Source: Ascidiaceihabitans sp. (GTDB lineage Bacteria; Pseudomonadota; Alphaproteobacteria; Rhodobacterales; Rhodobacteraceae). Taken from it: 33,283 nt of DNA. The DNA lies in assembly GCA_028825475.1 (NCBI GenBank), contig JAPKAB010000025.1:1-33283 (forward strand), written 5' to 3'. The translations under genes were made by a program, and so were the position numbers. The number at the start of each line of letters is the position of its first letter. Position 1 is the first letter of the stretch. The notes beneath the pieces were generated by a model, which did no database searches, was not told where the DNA came from, and saw only the letters and a list, made by a program, of their open reading frames with translations. Positions 1 through 8,469 of the stretch are shown piece after piece.

Positions 1-27
1 TATAAATATGAAAATATTCTAGCTGTT

Positions 28-174
28 TTAAGCGTATTCGCAAACTTTTTCTTCTGCGTTCCAACGCCCGCCAGCATCCAAACAGCGGTCTACTTCAAGG
101 AAAAGTAAACCGATCACAACAAGTACAATGACAAGAAGGACGATGGGCAAAACAAATCTGCGCGTGAATTTCAT
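28..174 (-). CDS. 48-aa single-pass membrane mini-protein
   Basis: Small ORF read directly on the minus strand from the ATG at 172-174 to a TAA at 28-30. It starts with a basic stretch (MKFTRRF), then has an uninterrupted hydrophobic helix at about residues 8-26, then a short tail with two cysteines in the pattern DRCLDAGGRWN...VCEY. I recall 'CLDAGGRW' tails in short hypothetical proteins of roseobacters. An N-in single-pass inner-membrane protein with a periplasmic Cys pair (residues 31 and 45) is the simplest reading. No function is known to me. It lies just downstream of the M20 remnant, so it may once have been the gene following the amidohydrolase operon. Confidence 0.6.
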   Translation of the reverse strand: MKFTRRFVLPIVLLVIVLVVIGLLFLEVDRCLDAGGRWNAEEKVCEYA

Positions 175-230
175 TTGTTGTTTGGCGTGTCGAAGTGAGC
201 ATGCCTAAAACATATCCACTTCAACTCTCA

Positions 231-438
231 CCCCCCATCACCCCGCCGGCATCCGCTCTTCAACAATGCCTGACCACCAGCTGCATCCAGCCGGAATAGC
301 CGCGTCATCAAAGTTGTATTCTGGGTGGTGCACCGATGCGGTATCGCCGTTTCCAACCGAGATGTAGGCCCCTGGGCGCTCCTCTAGCAAATAGGCAAAG
401 TCTTCGCCGCCCATCACCAATGGCGCATCTGCACATGA
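231..438. repeat. Direct repeat copy A (208 bp)
   Basis: Aligns without gaps to 1345-1552 at a constant offset of 1114 bases, with 13 mismatches by eye. Together with copy B it brackets about 906 bp holding the FkbM gene. The sharp end at 438 marks a junction. Confidence 0.9.
238..438 (-). pseudogene. 3' remnant of an M20D amidohydrolase gene
   Basis: Encodes only the last ~66 residues of an M20D amidohydrolase, including GGEDFAY and the VHHPEY histidine motif, and ends at the same stop codon as the full gene at 1352-2515. The DNA matches that gene's 3' end at about 94% (13 differences in 208 bp) and stops matching abruptly at 438. Without the N-terminal metal-binding and dimerisation parts it cannot be an enzyme. 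The reading frame happens to stay open a further 75 bases upstream, but that part is a shadow of the end of the FkbM gene. Confidence 0.85.
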
Positions 439-463
439 GTCATACTGGCGGGTGATGGCCCCA

Positions 464-1287
464 CTAGACGTTAGGCGGTTGTGAGTGCGGGTCCAAAAAC
501 AAAAAGTTCCCATTTGGACAAGCAGAAGGGTTGGTTTTATAGGTCGCTAAAAGCTCGTCACTATCGATAGCCGTCAACTTATCTCCAATATGCCATACTT
601 TATAACCTGCATCAAACATAACGCGAAACGTATCAGCGTAGCTTTGATTAACGAATGTTGAACCGTCCCGGGCAATGCCAGACACAAAAATTTCAATAAC
701 CCATGCGTGTTTCTCAGGCTGCCCAACCAGATTTTTCGCGCCCTTTAACACTTCGAACTCGAACCATTCGACATCCATAAGGACAACTGTGTACCCAGCA
801 ATGTCCGGGATAAACCCATCCAATGTGACTACAGGCGTTTGCTGAGAAAGCCCCTCGGGTTTAACACTATTCCCAGCCAATGTCCCGCCAGAAAACGCGC
901 CAACGATTGTAGTTATATCTAATTTCGACCCAACAGCAGAATGTACCAGGCCACAATCTGCCTCGAACCCATTTTTTTCACGTTAGCCATAAGCATTTTG
1001 AAATTTGCGTCGACTGGCTCAAATGCAATCGTTGGCAAGCCAAAGCTGCGCGCTAGACACACATAATAACCATAGTGCGCTCCAATATTAACAAACCTCT
1101 GGGCCTTCAGGAAAAGTGTGCTCAGCAAAGCCTGTTCCGCTTTTTCCCAATTGTCTCCAAATTGTTCATCAAGCCCACGAAACTCAAAACCATGAGGTGT
1201 TTTTCCAAACGGCTTCTGCAACCTTCGGCGCTCAATTCTACGGTTGTTCAGCACTCGAAATCGATCAAAAATTTTAGAATTTTTCAT
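464..1287 (-). pseudogene. FkbM-family methyltransferase, frameshifted
   Basis: Two adjoining reading frames make one SAM-dependent FkbM-type methyltransferase. The 5' part (919-1287) carries the SAM-binding motif VNIGAHYGYY and the acidic IAFEP motif. The 3' part carries TPVVTLDGF, VVLMDVEWFEFEVLKGA and WVIEIF, all typical of FkbM. The frame breaks at a run of seven T (seven A in mRNA) at 972-978. One extra A would give VKKNGFEADCG and a continuous 274-residue protein. FkbM enzymes O-methylate sugars or lipids, often in surface polysaccharide. The gene is visibly lower in G+C than its neighbours (24 of 60 bases at 1141-1200) and sits between the two copies of a duplicated amidohydrolase 3' end, both signs of transfer. 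The break may be a real mutation, a slippage switch or a sequencing error. Confidence 0.75.
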
Positions 1288-1344
1288 GTTTATTAACCTA
1301 GTCTTCGTCCCAAATAATTATTCCAGTGGCCAGCATTCGAAGCC

Positions 1345-1552
1345 CTCCCCATCACCCCGCAGGCATCCGTTCTTCGACAATACCTGACCACCAGCTGCAT
1401 CCAGCTGGAATTGCCGCGTCATCAAAGTTGTATTCTGGGTGGTGCACCGATGCGGTGTCGCCGTTTCCAACCAAGATGTAGGCCCCTGGGCGTTCCTCTA
1501 GCAGATAGGCAAAGTCTTCGCCGCCCATCACCAATGGCGCGTCTGCGCATGA
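1345..1552. repeat. Direct repeat copy B (208 bp)
   Basis: The 3' end of the intact amidohydrolase gene, matching 231-438 at about 94%. See copy A. Confidence 0.9.
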
Positions 1553-2515
1553 ACCTGAAATCTTCGTCGCCACAGAGGCTGCAAATTCGGTTTGTTCTGG
1601 GTGGTTCACCATGCAGGGATAGCCAAGATAATATTTCACTTCTGCTTCTGCCCCGAATGTTTCGGACACGGATTTGGCGATGGCGGTCAGGCGTTGTTCG
1701 GCCAAGGCACGCATGTCCTTGGACATGGTACGTACGGTCCCTTTCATGTGGGTGCGCTGCGCGATGACATTAAACGCCTTGGATGAACTTTCGATCGAAG
1801 TGACTGACACCACCAATTGATCCACGGGGTCCGCATTGCGGCTGGAAATAGATTGCAGCGCGGTAACAGTGTGTGCCGCAACAACGATGCTGTCGACGGT
1901 TTCATGTGGCTTGGCCGCGTGGCCGCCTTTGCCCTCTACAATGATCTCAAACTGGTCGGTCGCTGCGAAAAACGGGCCGGAACGGATCGCAAAATCGCCC
2001 ACAGGCATGCCCGGCCAGTTGTGCATGCCATAGACCTCTTGGATCTTCCAACGGTCCATCATGCCATCATCACACATCTCTTTGCCGCCACCGCCGCCTT
2101 CTTCTGCGGGTTGGAAAATGACCACTGCGGTGCCGTCAAAATTGCGGGTCTCGCACAGATATTGCGCAGCGCCTAACAACATGGCGGTGTGACCGTCATG
2201 GCCACAAGCATGCATCGCGTTGTCGGTCTTTGATGCGTACTCAAGCCCGGTTTGTTCATGGATTGGCAGGGCATCCATATCCGCGCGCAGGCCAATCACT
2301 TTGCCAGAGGCGGTTGAGTTGCCCTTAATCACACCCACAACGCCCGTGCGCCCGATACCTTCAACCACTTCGTCACATCCAAAAGCACGCAATTTCTCAG
2401 CGACCAAGGCGCTGGTGCGGTGTGTTTCAAACAAGATTTCAGGGTTTTGGTGGATGTCACGGCGCCATGCTGTGATGTCGTCGTGCAATTCGGCAAATCT
2501 GTTTTTTACGGGCAT
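1352..2515 (-). CDS. M20D amidohydrolase (HipO/AbgB-like)
   Basis: 387 residues, the usual length for M20D metallo-amidohydrolases (hippurate hydrolase, IAA-amino-acid hydrolase, N-acyl-amino-acid amidohydrolase). All family motifs are present: LRADMDALPI (77-86), MHACGHDGHT with metal ligands C104 and H106, FQPAEE (E138/E139), GMHN (H165), GGHAAKPH, GGEDFAY, and a C-terminal HH pair (358/359). It cleaves an amide between an acyl group and an amino acid in the cytoplasm; the exact substrate cannot be read from sequence. The start is supported by AAGGAAG seven bases upstream of the ATG. It lies 45 bp after a close paralogue, so the two form a tandem duplication inside the peptide-transport locus. 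Its last 200 bases are duplicated at 238-438. Confidence 0.93.
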   Translation of the reverse strand: MPVKNRFAELHDDITAWRRDIHQNPEILFETHRTSALVAEKLRAFGCDEVVEGIGRTGVVGVIKGNSTASGKVIGLRADMDALPIHEQTGLEYASKTDNAMHACGHDGHTAMLLGAAQYLCETRNFDGTAVVIFQPAEEGGGGGKEMCDDGMMDRWKIQEVYGMHNWPGMPVGDFAIRSGPFFAATDQFEIIVEGKGGHAAKPHETVDSIVVAAHTVTALQSISSRNADPVDQLVVSVTSIESSSKAFNVIAQRTHMKGTVRTMSKDMRALAEQRLTAIAKSVSETFGAEAEVKYYLGYPCMVNHPEQTEFAASVATKISGSCADAPLVMGGEDFAYLLEERPGAYILVGNGDTASVHHPEYNFDDAAIPAGCSWWSGIVEERMPAG

Positions 2516-2560
2516 GAGGGTCTTCCTTATGAAGTCTGATGGTGGCGTCCGCGAAAGGCG

Positions 2561-3730
2561 TTAAGTGGTCAAGGGCATGCGCCGCTCAACCATCTCAGCG
2601 TACCAACTGCATCCTGCAGGGATCGCGTCGTCGTTAAAGTTATATTCTGGGTGATGGACGGTTGCCCCGTCCCCGTTGCCTACCATGATATATGCACCTG
2701 GGCGCTCTTCCAACATATAGGCAAAGTCTTCGGCGGCCATAATCGGCGGTGTGTTGCTGTCCACCGATCCTGCAACCGCGAGGGCCGCATCGCTGGCATA
2801 ATCTGTGTTGGCGTCTGTGTTCACGGTCACAGGGTAGCCGCGTCTGTAGTCAAGTTCGGCCACGCAATCATGGGCTTGGGCCGTTAAGTTGACCAGTTTC
2901 TTGATCTTTTCTTCAACGATGTCGCGCACCTTTGGATCGAGAGTACGCACGGTTCCGTTCATCTTTACCACTTGGGGGATGATGTTATGCGCCTCTGTGT
3001 CTGAGTGCAGTGAACAGACGGACACAACCACATTCTCAAGCGGATCAATCACGCGCGATGCTACAGATTGCAACGCTAGGATAACATGTGCAGATGCCAC
3101 GTTAGGATCAACCGCCTCATGTGGAGCCGCAGCATGACCACCACGTCCTGTAATTGTCAGGTAAAACTCATCCGCAGCCGCCAACAACGGGCCAGAGCGG
3201 ATCGCAAATTCACCCACAGGAAAGAACGGCATATTGTGCATGCCATAAACCTCATCAATGCCCCAACGCTCCATCAGACCGTCCTTGCACATCTCAAGGC
3301 CGCCACCGCCGCCCTCTTCCGCAGGTTGGAAGATCATCACGGCCGTTCCGTCAAAATTGCGGGTCTCTGCCAAATATTGCGCAGCGCCCAGCAACATCGC
3401 CGTATGCCCGTCGTGGCCACAAGCATGCATCTTGCCGGGGATCGTGCTGGCGTATTCTAACCCTGTTTGTTCATGGATCGGCAGCGCATCCATGTCAGCG
3501 CGCAGGCCGATCACACGACCTGATGTATCGGTGCGCCCCTTAATGACAGCCACAACACCCGTCTGACCGATTCCCGTGGTGATGTCGGTTATGCCGAACT
3601 CACGTAGGCGGTCCTCAACGAATTTGGCAGTATTATGCACATCAAAGCCCAATTCAGGGTGCATGTGCAAATGACGACGCCACGCTGTTATTTCGGCGTG
3701 GGTTTCGGCAAATCTGTTCTTAATCGGCAT
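2561..3730 (-). CDS. M20D amidohydrolase, tandem paralogue
   Basis: 389 residues, collinear with the next gene over its whole length and with the same numbering of key residues: C104, H106, E138/E139, H165, AAEDFAY near the end, and a VHHPEY histidine motif. It differs in the substrate-facing middle and in having AAEDF instead of GGEDF, so the paralogues may prefer different acyl groups or amino acids. AGGTGA lies five bases before the ATG. The gene follows the FAD oxidase by 15 bp, which points to one operon: ATPase, deacylase, oxidase, amidohydrolase, amidohydrolase. Confidence 0.93.
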   Translation of the reverse strand: MPIKNRFAETHAEITAWRRHLHMHPELGFDVHNTAKFVEDRLREFGITDITTGIGQTGVVAVIKGRTDTSGRVIGLRADMDALPIHEQTGLEYASTIPGKMHACGHDGHTAMLLGAAQYLAETRNFDGTAVMIFQPAEEGGGGGLEMCKDGLMERWGIDEVYGMHNMPFFPVGEFAIRSGPLLAAADEFYLTITGRGGHAAAPHEAVDPNVASAHVILALQSVASRVIDPLENVVVSVCSLHSDTEAHNIIPQVVKMNGTVRTLDPKVRDIVEEKIKKLVNLTAQAHDCVAELDYRRGYPVTVNTDANTDYASDAALAVAGSVDSNTPPIMAAEDFAYMLEERPGAYIMVGNGDGATVHHPEYNFNDDAIPAGCSWYAEMVERRMPLTT

Positions 3731-3745
3731 GTCATCACCTTTAAA

Positions 3746-5092
3746 CTATATGGCAGGGCCTAACCGCATTTTGCTGCCATCGCTAAAGCGGCTTAAGCGG
3801 AATCTTGTTAGATCATGGCCCACATCTTCACCAGTTGCCAGTGCGGCAAGTATGCGCCCTGCCCCCGGCCCAATGCCAAAACCATGGCCACTGAACCCCG
3901 TGCCCAGTGTCAAACCTGGCAAGGCTGCAACGCGGTCCATCACGGGAATGATGTCAGGCATGGTGTCAATCATCCCCGCCCATGCTGATTTCAAACGCAC
4001 AGTCCCAATATGGGGAAACATTGCCTCAAACCGCGCACATAGGTCGTGGATTTTTTTCGGATTCGGATCAGGGTTCAGAATACGCATCGCCTCAAACGGG
4101 CTAACCGCATCAGGGGCCCATTTGCGCGGTGTGCTCCATGCGTCAGGAAACCCCTTTGGCGCTGCAGGGCTAAGGCGCACACCAAACGGATCATGGCGCA
4201 ATTGCGCAAGGAACTTGGGCAAAGCGCGGAATGCATCAGGGCCAACAAACAGCTCAATGAACCCGCCAGAGGCAAGGGAATACCCACCATCGACACGGGG
4301 CCGCCACGCCAGGTCACGATCGGCAACGCCGCCCATTTGCACAACAGGCAACGGATCAGTCGCCGCCACCGTGGCACGCACGCTCAGTTGGGGGATAGAA
4401 ACCCCCATATTGCGCAGGAACAATGAGGACCACGCGCCCCCAGCCAGAACAACCTCTGGCGCTTTGATCAGGCCCGCTTCGGTTACAACGCCAGATACAC
4501 GTCCCGCCGTCATATCCAGCGCACGCACCGCACAGTTTTCAACAATTGTGGCCCCTGCACGTGAAGCGATGCCCGCCAACGCAGGCACAGCAACCCACGG
4601 CTCAGCCCGCATATCGCTGGGGGTATGAATGCCGCAAACATGATTGCCCCTGATATTTGGCAACAGCTCTGAAACATCAGCTTCCGTCAACATGCGGCTA
4701 TCAAGGTTATGCGCTTTGGCATGCTCCAACCATTCACGGTACCCCTGCATCTGCGCCTCAGTATGGGCCAGATAGGTCACACCACCTTGGGTCAGGCCAA
4801 TATCAACATTGGTTTTAGCCGCCAAATCACGCCAAATCTTTTGCGCCTCGGCCATAATCGGAATTTCATCTGGGTCACGACCCTGCTGGCGGATCCAACC
4901 CCAGTTGCGGCTGGATTGCTCCCCCGCGATACGGCCCTTTTCCAGCAGGACAACGCGTTTACCAGCCTCAGCCAAAAACAGCGCGGTGCACACACCAATA
5001 ACGCCACCACCAATAACCACAACATCCGCCGCGCTAGGTGGCGGACCTGCATATGTGATTGGAGTAGACAAAGAGATCGGAAACGGAGTCAT
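3746..5092 (-). CDS. FAD-dependent amino-acid oxidase/dehydrogenase (DadA-like)
   Basis: 448 residues of the DAO/glycine-oxidase superfamily. The N-terminal FAD Rossmann motif IGGGVIG (27-33) is followed by the ribose-binding E51. A C-terminal GTGFSGHGFGIGPGAG stretch (about residue 400 on) closes the FAD site, as in DadA and sarcosine oxidase. Such enzymes oxidise D-amino, imino or N-methyl amino acids to keto acids. Placed between an ArgE-like deacylase and two amidohydrolases, it probably oxidises the amino acid those enzymes release. The precise substrate is unknown. It lacks a signal peptide. The ribosome site upstream of the ATG is weak (TTAGGGTTTTTTT). Confidence 0.88.
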   Translation of the reverse strand: MTPFPISLSTPITYAGPPPSAADVVVIGGGVIGVCTALFLAEAGKRVVLLEKGRIAGEQSSRNWGWIRQQGRDPDEIPIMAEAQKIWRDLAAKTNVDIGLTQGGVTYLAHTEAQMQGYREWLEHAKAHNLDSRMLTEADVSELLPNIRGNHVCGIHTPSDMRAEPWVAVPALAGIASRAGATIVENCAVRALDMTAGRVSGVVTEAGLIKAPEVVLAGGAWSSLFLRNMGVSIPQLSVRATVAATDPLPVVQMGGVADRDLAWRPRVDGGYSLASGGFIELFVGPDAFRALPKFLAQLRHDPFGVRLSPAAPKGFPDAWSTPRKWAPDAVSPFEAMRILNPDPNPKKIHDLCARFEAMFPHIGTVRLKSAWAGMIDTMPDIIPVMDRVAALPGLTLGTGFSGHGFGIGPGAGRILAALATGEDVGHDLTRFRLSRFSDGSKMRLGPAI

Positions 5093-5114
5093 AAAAAAAC
5101 CCTAAGCACTGCGG

Positions 5115-6290
5115 CTATGCCAATTTCTTAAGCAAATCGCGCATGAATTGATGGCCTGCGTTAAACTGGGCCACCTCAATAAACTCATTTGGCTGATGGG
5201 CCTGTGCAATATCACCGGGGCCACAGACCACAGCGGAATAACCCGCCGCCTGAAATTGCCCTGCCTCGGTGCCATAACTGACAACATGGCTGGCATTGTC
5301 ACCCGTGATAACGCGGGCCAATGTTTCCGCAGCCCCATCCGTTTCGGGCAACAACGGCGGCACCGCGAATTTTGGCGTTAGTTTAATATCCGCCTCAGGG
5401 TGGATCGCCTGCATCGCCGCCTTCACCTCGTTCACCTTGGCAAAATACATCGCGTCCAATGCAGCAGGATCATCCCCCGGAACTGCGCGGTAGCCCATAT
5501 TGAAATGGCAATCCTTGGCCGTGATATTATCGGCTGTGCCACCCTCAATCGTGCCCACATGCCACGTAGTATAGGGCGGATCGAACATCGCAGCCATTGG
5601 TGCAGGCGTCGCGGCCGCATTGGCCTCGTTCTGTTCATTCGCCCATTGGATCAGGCGCGCCGCTTCATGGATCGCGCTTACCCCTTGGTAATAGATCGAC
5701 GAATGTACCTCAAACCCAATCATATGGGTCATATAAGCGTTGCCACCCTTATGGCCGGTCACGGCCTTCATCATGGACGGTTCGCCCACAATGACAACAT
5801 CGCCCTTGGGCAGCACGCCTTGCATCGCCTCAATCATCGGCGGCGCACCAGTACAGCCAACTTCCTCGTCAAAGCTAAGTGCGATCTGAAGGGGGCGAGA
5901 AATATCAGCGTAATGCGCCTCGACCAAGGCCCAGATCGCCAATGCGTCAAAGCCCTTCATGTCACAGGTGCCGCGGCCATAGTATTTGCCATCTTTCTCA
6001 ACCACTTCCCACGGGTCCGTGTCCCACGGCTGGCCATCAACTGGCACAACATCAGTGTGCCCAGACAGCACAACAGCGCCCTCCACATCAGGGCCAACAT
6101 GGGCGAACAACGCCGCCTTGTGCGGCTGATCAGGATCGGGCCAAACGTGCGAGGTGATACCGTGCGAGGAAAGATAGGTCTCAACCCACTCGATCAACGG
6201 CAGGTTGCTGTCACGGCTGACCGTCGGAAAGGCGATCAAATGGGTCATCAATTCAAGCGGGGTTAGACGGTTCACAGGCTCAATACCCAC
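5115..6290 (-). CDS. Acetylornithine deacetylase-family hydrolase (M20A, ArgE-like)
   Basis: 391 residues, full length for ArgE. Metal and catalytic motifs are SGHTDVVP (H78, D80), GRGTCDMKG (D110), DEEVGC (E142/E143) and GEPS. It hydrolyses N-acetyl- or N-acyl-L-amino acids to the free amino acid and carboxylate in the cytoplasm. The family includes true ArgE of arginine synthesis, but this copy overlaps the ATPase gene of a peptide transporter by 11 bp and is followed by an amino-acid oxidase. A catabolic role on an imported N-acylated substrate is therefore more likely than arginine biosynthesis; that is inferred from context. Confidence 0.88.
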   Translation of the reverse strand: MGIEPVNRLTPLELMTHLIAFPTVSRDSNLPLIEWVETYLSSHGITSHVWPDPDQPHKAALFAHVGPDVEGAVVLSGHTDVVPVDGQPWDTDPWEVVEKDGKYYGRGTCDMKGFDALAIWALVEAHYADISRPLQIALSFDEEVGCTGAPPMIEAMQGVLPKGDVVIVGEPSMMKAVTGHKGGNAYMTHMIGFEVHSSIYYQGVSAIHEAARLIQWANEQNEANAAATPAPMAAMFDPPYTTWHVGTIEGGTADNITAKDCHFNMGYRAVPGDDPAALDAMYFAKVNEVKAAMQAIHPEADIKLTPKFAVPPLLPETDGAAETLARVITGDNASHVVSYGTEAGQFQAAGYSAVVCGPGDIAQAHQPNEFIEVAQFNAGHQFMRDLLKKLA

Positions 6291-8124
6291 TGTCTGTCAC
6301 CAACACCTTATGGCCTGGCCCAACTTCGCGGTACACCGATGGTTCGGCCACATAGGTCGCTGGGTGGATGGGTGACGGGATGGGTTTAAAGTTCAAATCC
6401 TTCTCATCCTTACGTTTGCGCGGATCAGCGATAGGCACCGCCTTCATCAAAGCTTGCGTGTATGGGTGCTGCGGATTTTCAAACACAGCAGAGCGTGGAC
6501 CCATTTCAACAATACGGCCCAAATACATAACACCCACATTGTGACTGACGCGTTCAACAACGGCCATGTCGTGTGAGATGAACAAGAACGACAGGTCCAA
6601 TTCGGCCTGCAATTCCATCATCAGGTTCAACACTTGGGCCTGCACGGACACATCCAGCGCAGACACGGCTTCATCGGCAATGATAAGTTTCGGGTTTAAT
6701 GCCAAAGCGCGCGCAATCGCGACGCGCTGACGTTGGCCACCAGACAATTCATGCGGATAGCGACGCATGAAACTGCGCGGCAGCTCAACACGATCAAACA
6801 GCATCTCAACGCGGTCTTGCAGTGCTTTGCCTTTCAACGTGCCAAAATTATGCATGGGTTCGGCAACCTGATCCGACAACTGCATCTGCGGGTTCAGCGA
6901 TGCAAAGGGGTCTTGGAAAATCATCTGCATATCAAGGCGCGCATTGCGCAAACCATTGGTATCCAGCGCCATAATGTCTTTGCCACCAAGGCGCACAGCG
7001 CCCGTTTGCGGATCAACAAGGCGCAGAATCGAACGACCGGCAGTGGATTTGCCACAGCCAGATTCCCCAACCAAACTTAGCGTCTGGCCCTTGTTGATGG
7101 TGAACGACAGGTCCTCAACCGCATGAACATTCGCAATTGTGCGGCGAAAAAACCCACCTTTGACCGGAAAACGGGTGGTGAGGTTCTCAACCTCTAGCAA
7201 GACTTCGTCACTGCCTTTGATCGGTTCAATCGCGCCCTGATCGCGGCCCATCAGAACCATCGGTTCTGGATATTCTTTGCCCGTCATCTCGCCCAATTTG
7301 GGAACGGCAGCCAACAAAGCCTTAGTATAAGGATGCTGCGGATTTTCAAAGATTTCCTCGACAGTTCCCTCTTCAACCTTCTCACCGCGGAACATGACCA
7401 CAACGCGGTCAGCCATCTGAGCAACAACCGCCATATCATGGGTGATGAACATCACGGCGGTGCCGGTTTCACGCTTCAACCGATCCATCAGGGCCAAGAT
7501 TTCAGCCTGAATGGTCACATCCAAAGCCGTTGTTGGCTCATCCGCAATTAAAAGGCGTGGCTCACAGGCCAGCGCCATTGCGATCACAACACGTTGGCGC
7601 ATACCGCCCGACAACTCGTGGGGATATTGCTTCAAACGACGCTCTGGTTCTGGAATGCGCACTTCGCGCATCAGTTCCAGCGCCTTTTCAGAGGCCTCAA
7701 CCTTGGACATGCCTTTGTGCAGGCGCAAACCTTCGGTCAATTGGCGCTCAACTGTAAAAACGGGGTTCAGTGCTGTCATCGGCTCCTGAAAGATCATGCC
7801 AATCTCATTGCCACGGATCGAACGCATCAGATTCGGCTCAGTCTGAGCCAGATCAATCTGACCTTCATCTTTTCGATTAAATAATAGGCGTCCGCCGGTA
7901 ATTTCACCGCCACCAAACTCAACCAAGCGCATCAAAGACAGCGAAGAAACCGATTTCCCTGATCCAGATTCGCCGACGACACAGACAGTTTCACCGGAAT
8001 TAATATCAAAGGAAACGTCTGAAACCCCAACGACAGGACCGTCTTTTGTTTGGAATTCGACCCGCAAACCATGGATTTCAGCAATAGGTGTCCCAATTGT
8101 CGACGTGTTCTCGTGATCTAGCAT
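6280..8124 (-). CDS. Dipeptide ABC transporter, fused double ATPase (DppD-DppF type)
   Basis: 614 residues with two complete ABC ATPase modules in one chain. Module 1 has Walker A GESGSGKS (51-58), LSGGMRQR (171-178) and Walker B LLIADEP (191-197). Module 2 has GESGCGKS (353-360), LSGGQRQR (460-467) and IIADEAVSALD (481-491). Each module ends in the HPYT oligopeptide-transporter C-terminal motif. It powers import by the permeases at 10265-12302. I start it at the ATG at 8122-8124 because GGGGGA lies five bases upstream; the frame stays open to an ATG at 8157, which has no ribosome site. It is divergent from the binding-protein gene. Confidence 0.93.
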   Translation of the reverse strand: MLDHENTSTIGTPIAEIHGLRVEFQTKDGPVVGVSDVSFDINSGETVCVVGESGSGKSVSSLSLMRLVEFGGGEITGGRLLFNRKDEGQIDLAQTEPNLMRSIRGNEIGMIFQEPMTALNPVFTVERQLTEGLRLHKGMSKVEASEKALELMREVRIPEPERRLKQYPHELSGGMRQRVVIAMALACEPRLLIADEPTTALDVTIQAEILALMDRLKRETGTAVMFITHDMAVVAQMADRVVVMFRGEKVEEGTVEEIFENPQHPYTKALLAAVPKLGEMTGKEYPEPMVLMGRDQGAIEPIKGSDEVLLEVENLTTRFPVKGGFFRRTIANVHAVEDLSFTINKGQTLSLVGESGCGKSTAGRSILRLVDPQTGAVRLGGKDIMALDTNGLRNARLDMQMIFQDPFASLNPQMQLSDQVAEPMHNFGTLKGKALQDRVEMLFDRVELPRSFMRRYPHELSGGQRQRVAIARALALNPKLIIADEAVSALDVSVQAQVLNLMMELQAELDLSFLFISHDMAVVERVSHNVGVMYLGRIVEMGPRSAVFENPQHPYTQALMKAVPIADPRKRKDEKDLNFKPIPSPIHPATYVAEPSVYREVGPGHKVLVTDSGY

Positions 8125-8410
8125 ATCGTCCCCCAAAGCGCCCGAATTGATGAGCATCTTGAAAGGCTACGTGTAACGCTTGGCAGGTGTCAAATAGATG
8201 CGGACCGCTGACACAAAATTAAACCGAGGCTAGAACTAATTTTCCCTCACGTCTTTGATGATGAAGCTTGCAATTTTTTCAGAACCTGTTTCGATGGCGC
8301 TTAATGGCTTGTTGGGGACAAGCGAAAGCTGCCGAAAAACTCTGCATTCTGGCTGAGTTATACTGCTTACTTCGTGTTGTTTCTTTCAATTCATCCCAAA
8401 TACCTCAGGC

Positions 8411-8420
8411 CCAACGTTGG
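8411..8420. promoter_or_regulatory. Perfect 10-bp palindrome (CCAACGTTGG)
   Basis: Self-complementary site 49 bp upstream of the chosen start of the binding-protein gene. Its centre is 30 bp (about three helical turns) from the centre of the larger palindrome at 8438-8453, which suits two protein-binding sites on one face of the DNA. The regulator is unknown. Confidence 0.35.
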
Positions 8421-8437
8421 TGATCTGCGGAATAATC

Positions 8438-8453
8438 GACACACATGTGTGTC
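8438..8453. promoter_or_regulatory. Perfect 16-bp palindrome upstream of the binding-protein gene
   Basis: GACACACATGTGTGTC reads the same on both strands. It ends six bases before the GGAG ribosome site (8460-8463). It can act as a DNA operator, or in RNA form a 6-bp stem with a 4-base loop that would crowd the ribosome site. It is a good candidate for control of binding-protein expression. Confidence 0.45.
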
Positions 8454-8469
8454 CAACATGGAGTACAAT

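Larger units (their letters stand above)
8125..8469. other. Divergent control region of the peptide transporter locus
   Basis: A 345-bp gene-free stretch between the ATPase operon (minus) and the binding-protein gene (plus). It contains an inverted repeat GCTTGT-5-ACAAGC at 8307-8323, a -10-like TATACT at 8359-8364 (no convincing -35 hexamer 17 bp upstream), and two perfect palindromes close to the binding-protein start. I see no RNA gene in it. The promoters of both arms must lie here. Confidence 0.6.

Noticed and set aside
439..513. Open frame joining the amidohydrolase remnant to upstream sequence
   Set aside because: The upstream part is an out-of-frame reading of the FkbM gene's 3' end; no ribosome site or domain supports a fusion protein.
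8374..8469. Longer start for the binding protein
   Set aside because: Would put 32 polar residues ahead of a normal signal peptide and translate through both leader palindromes.
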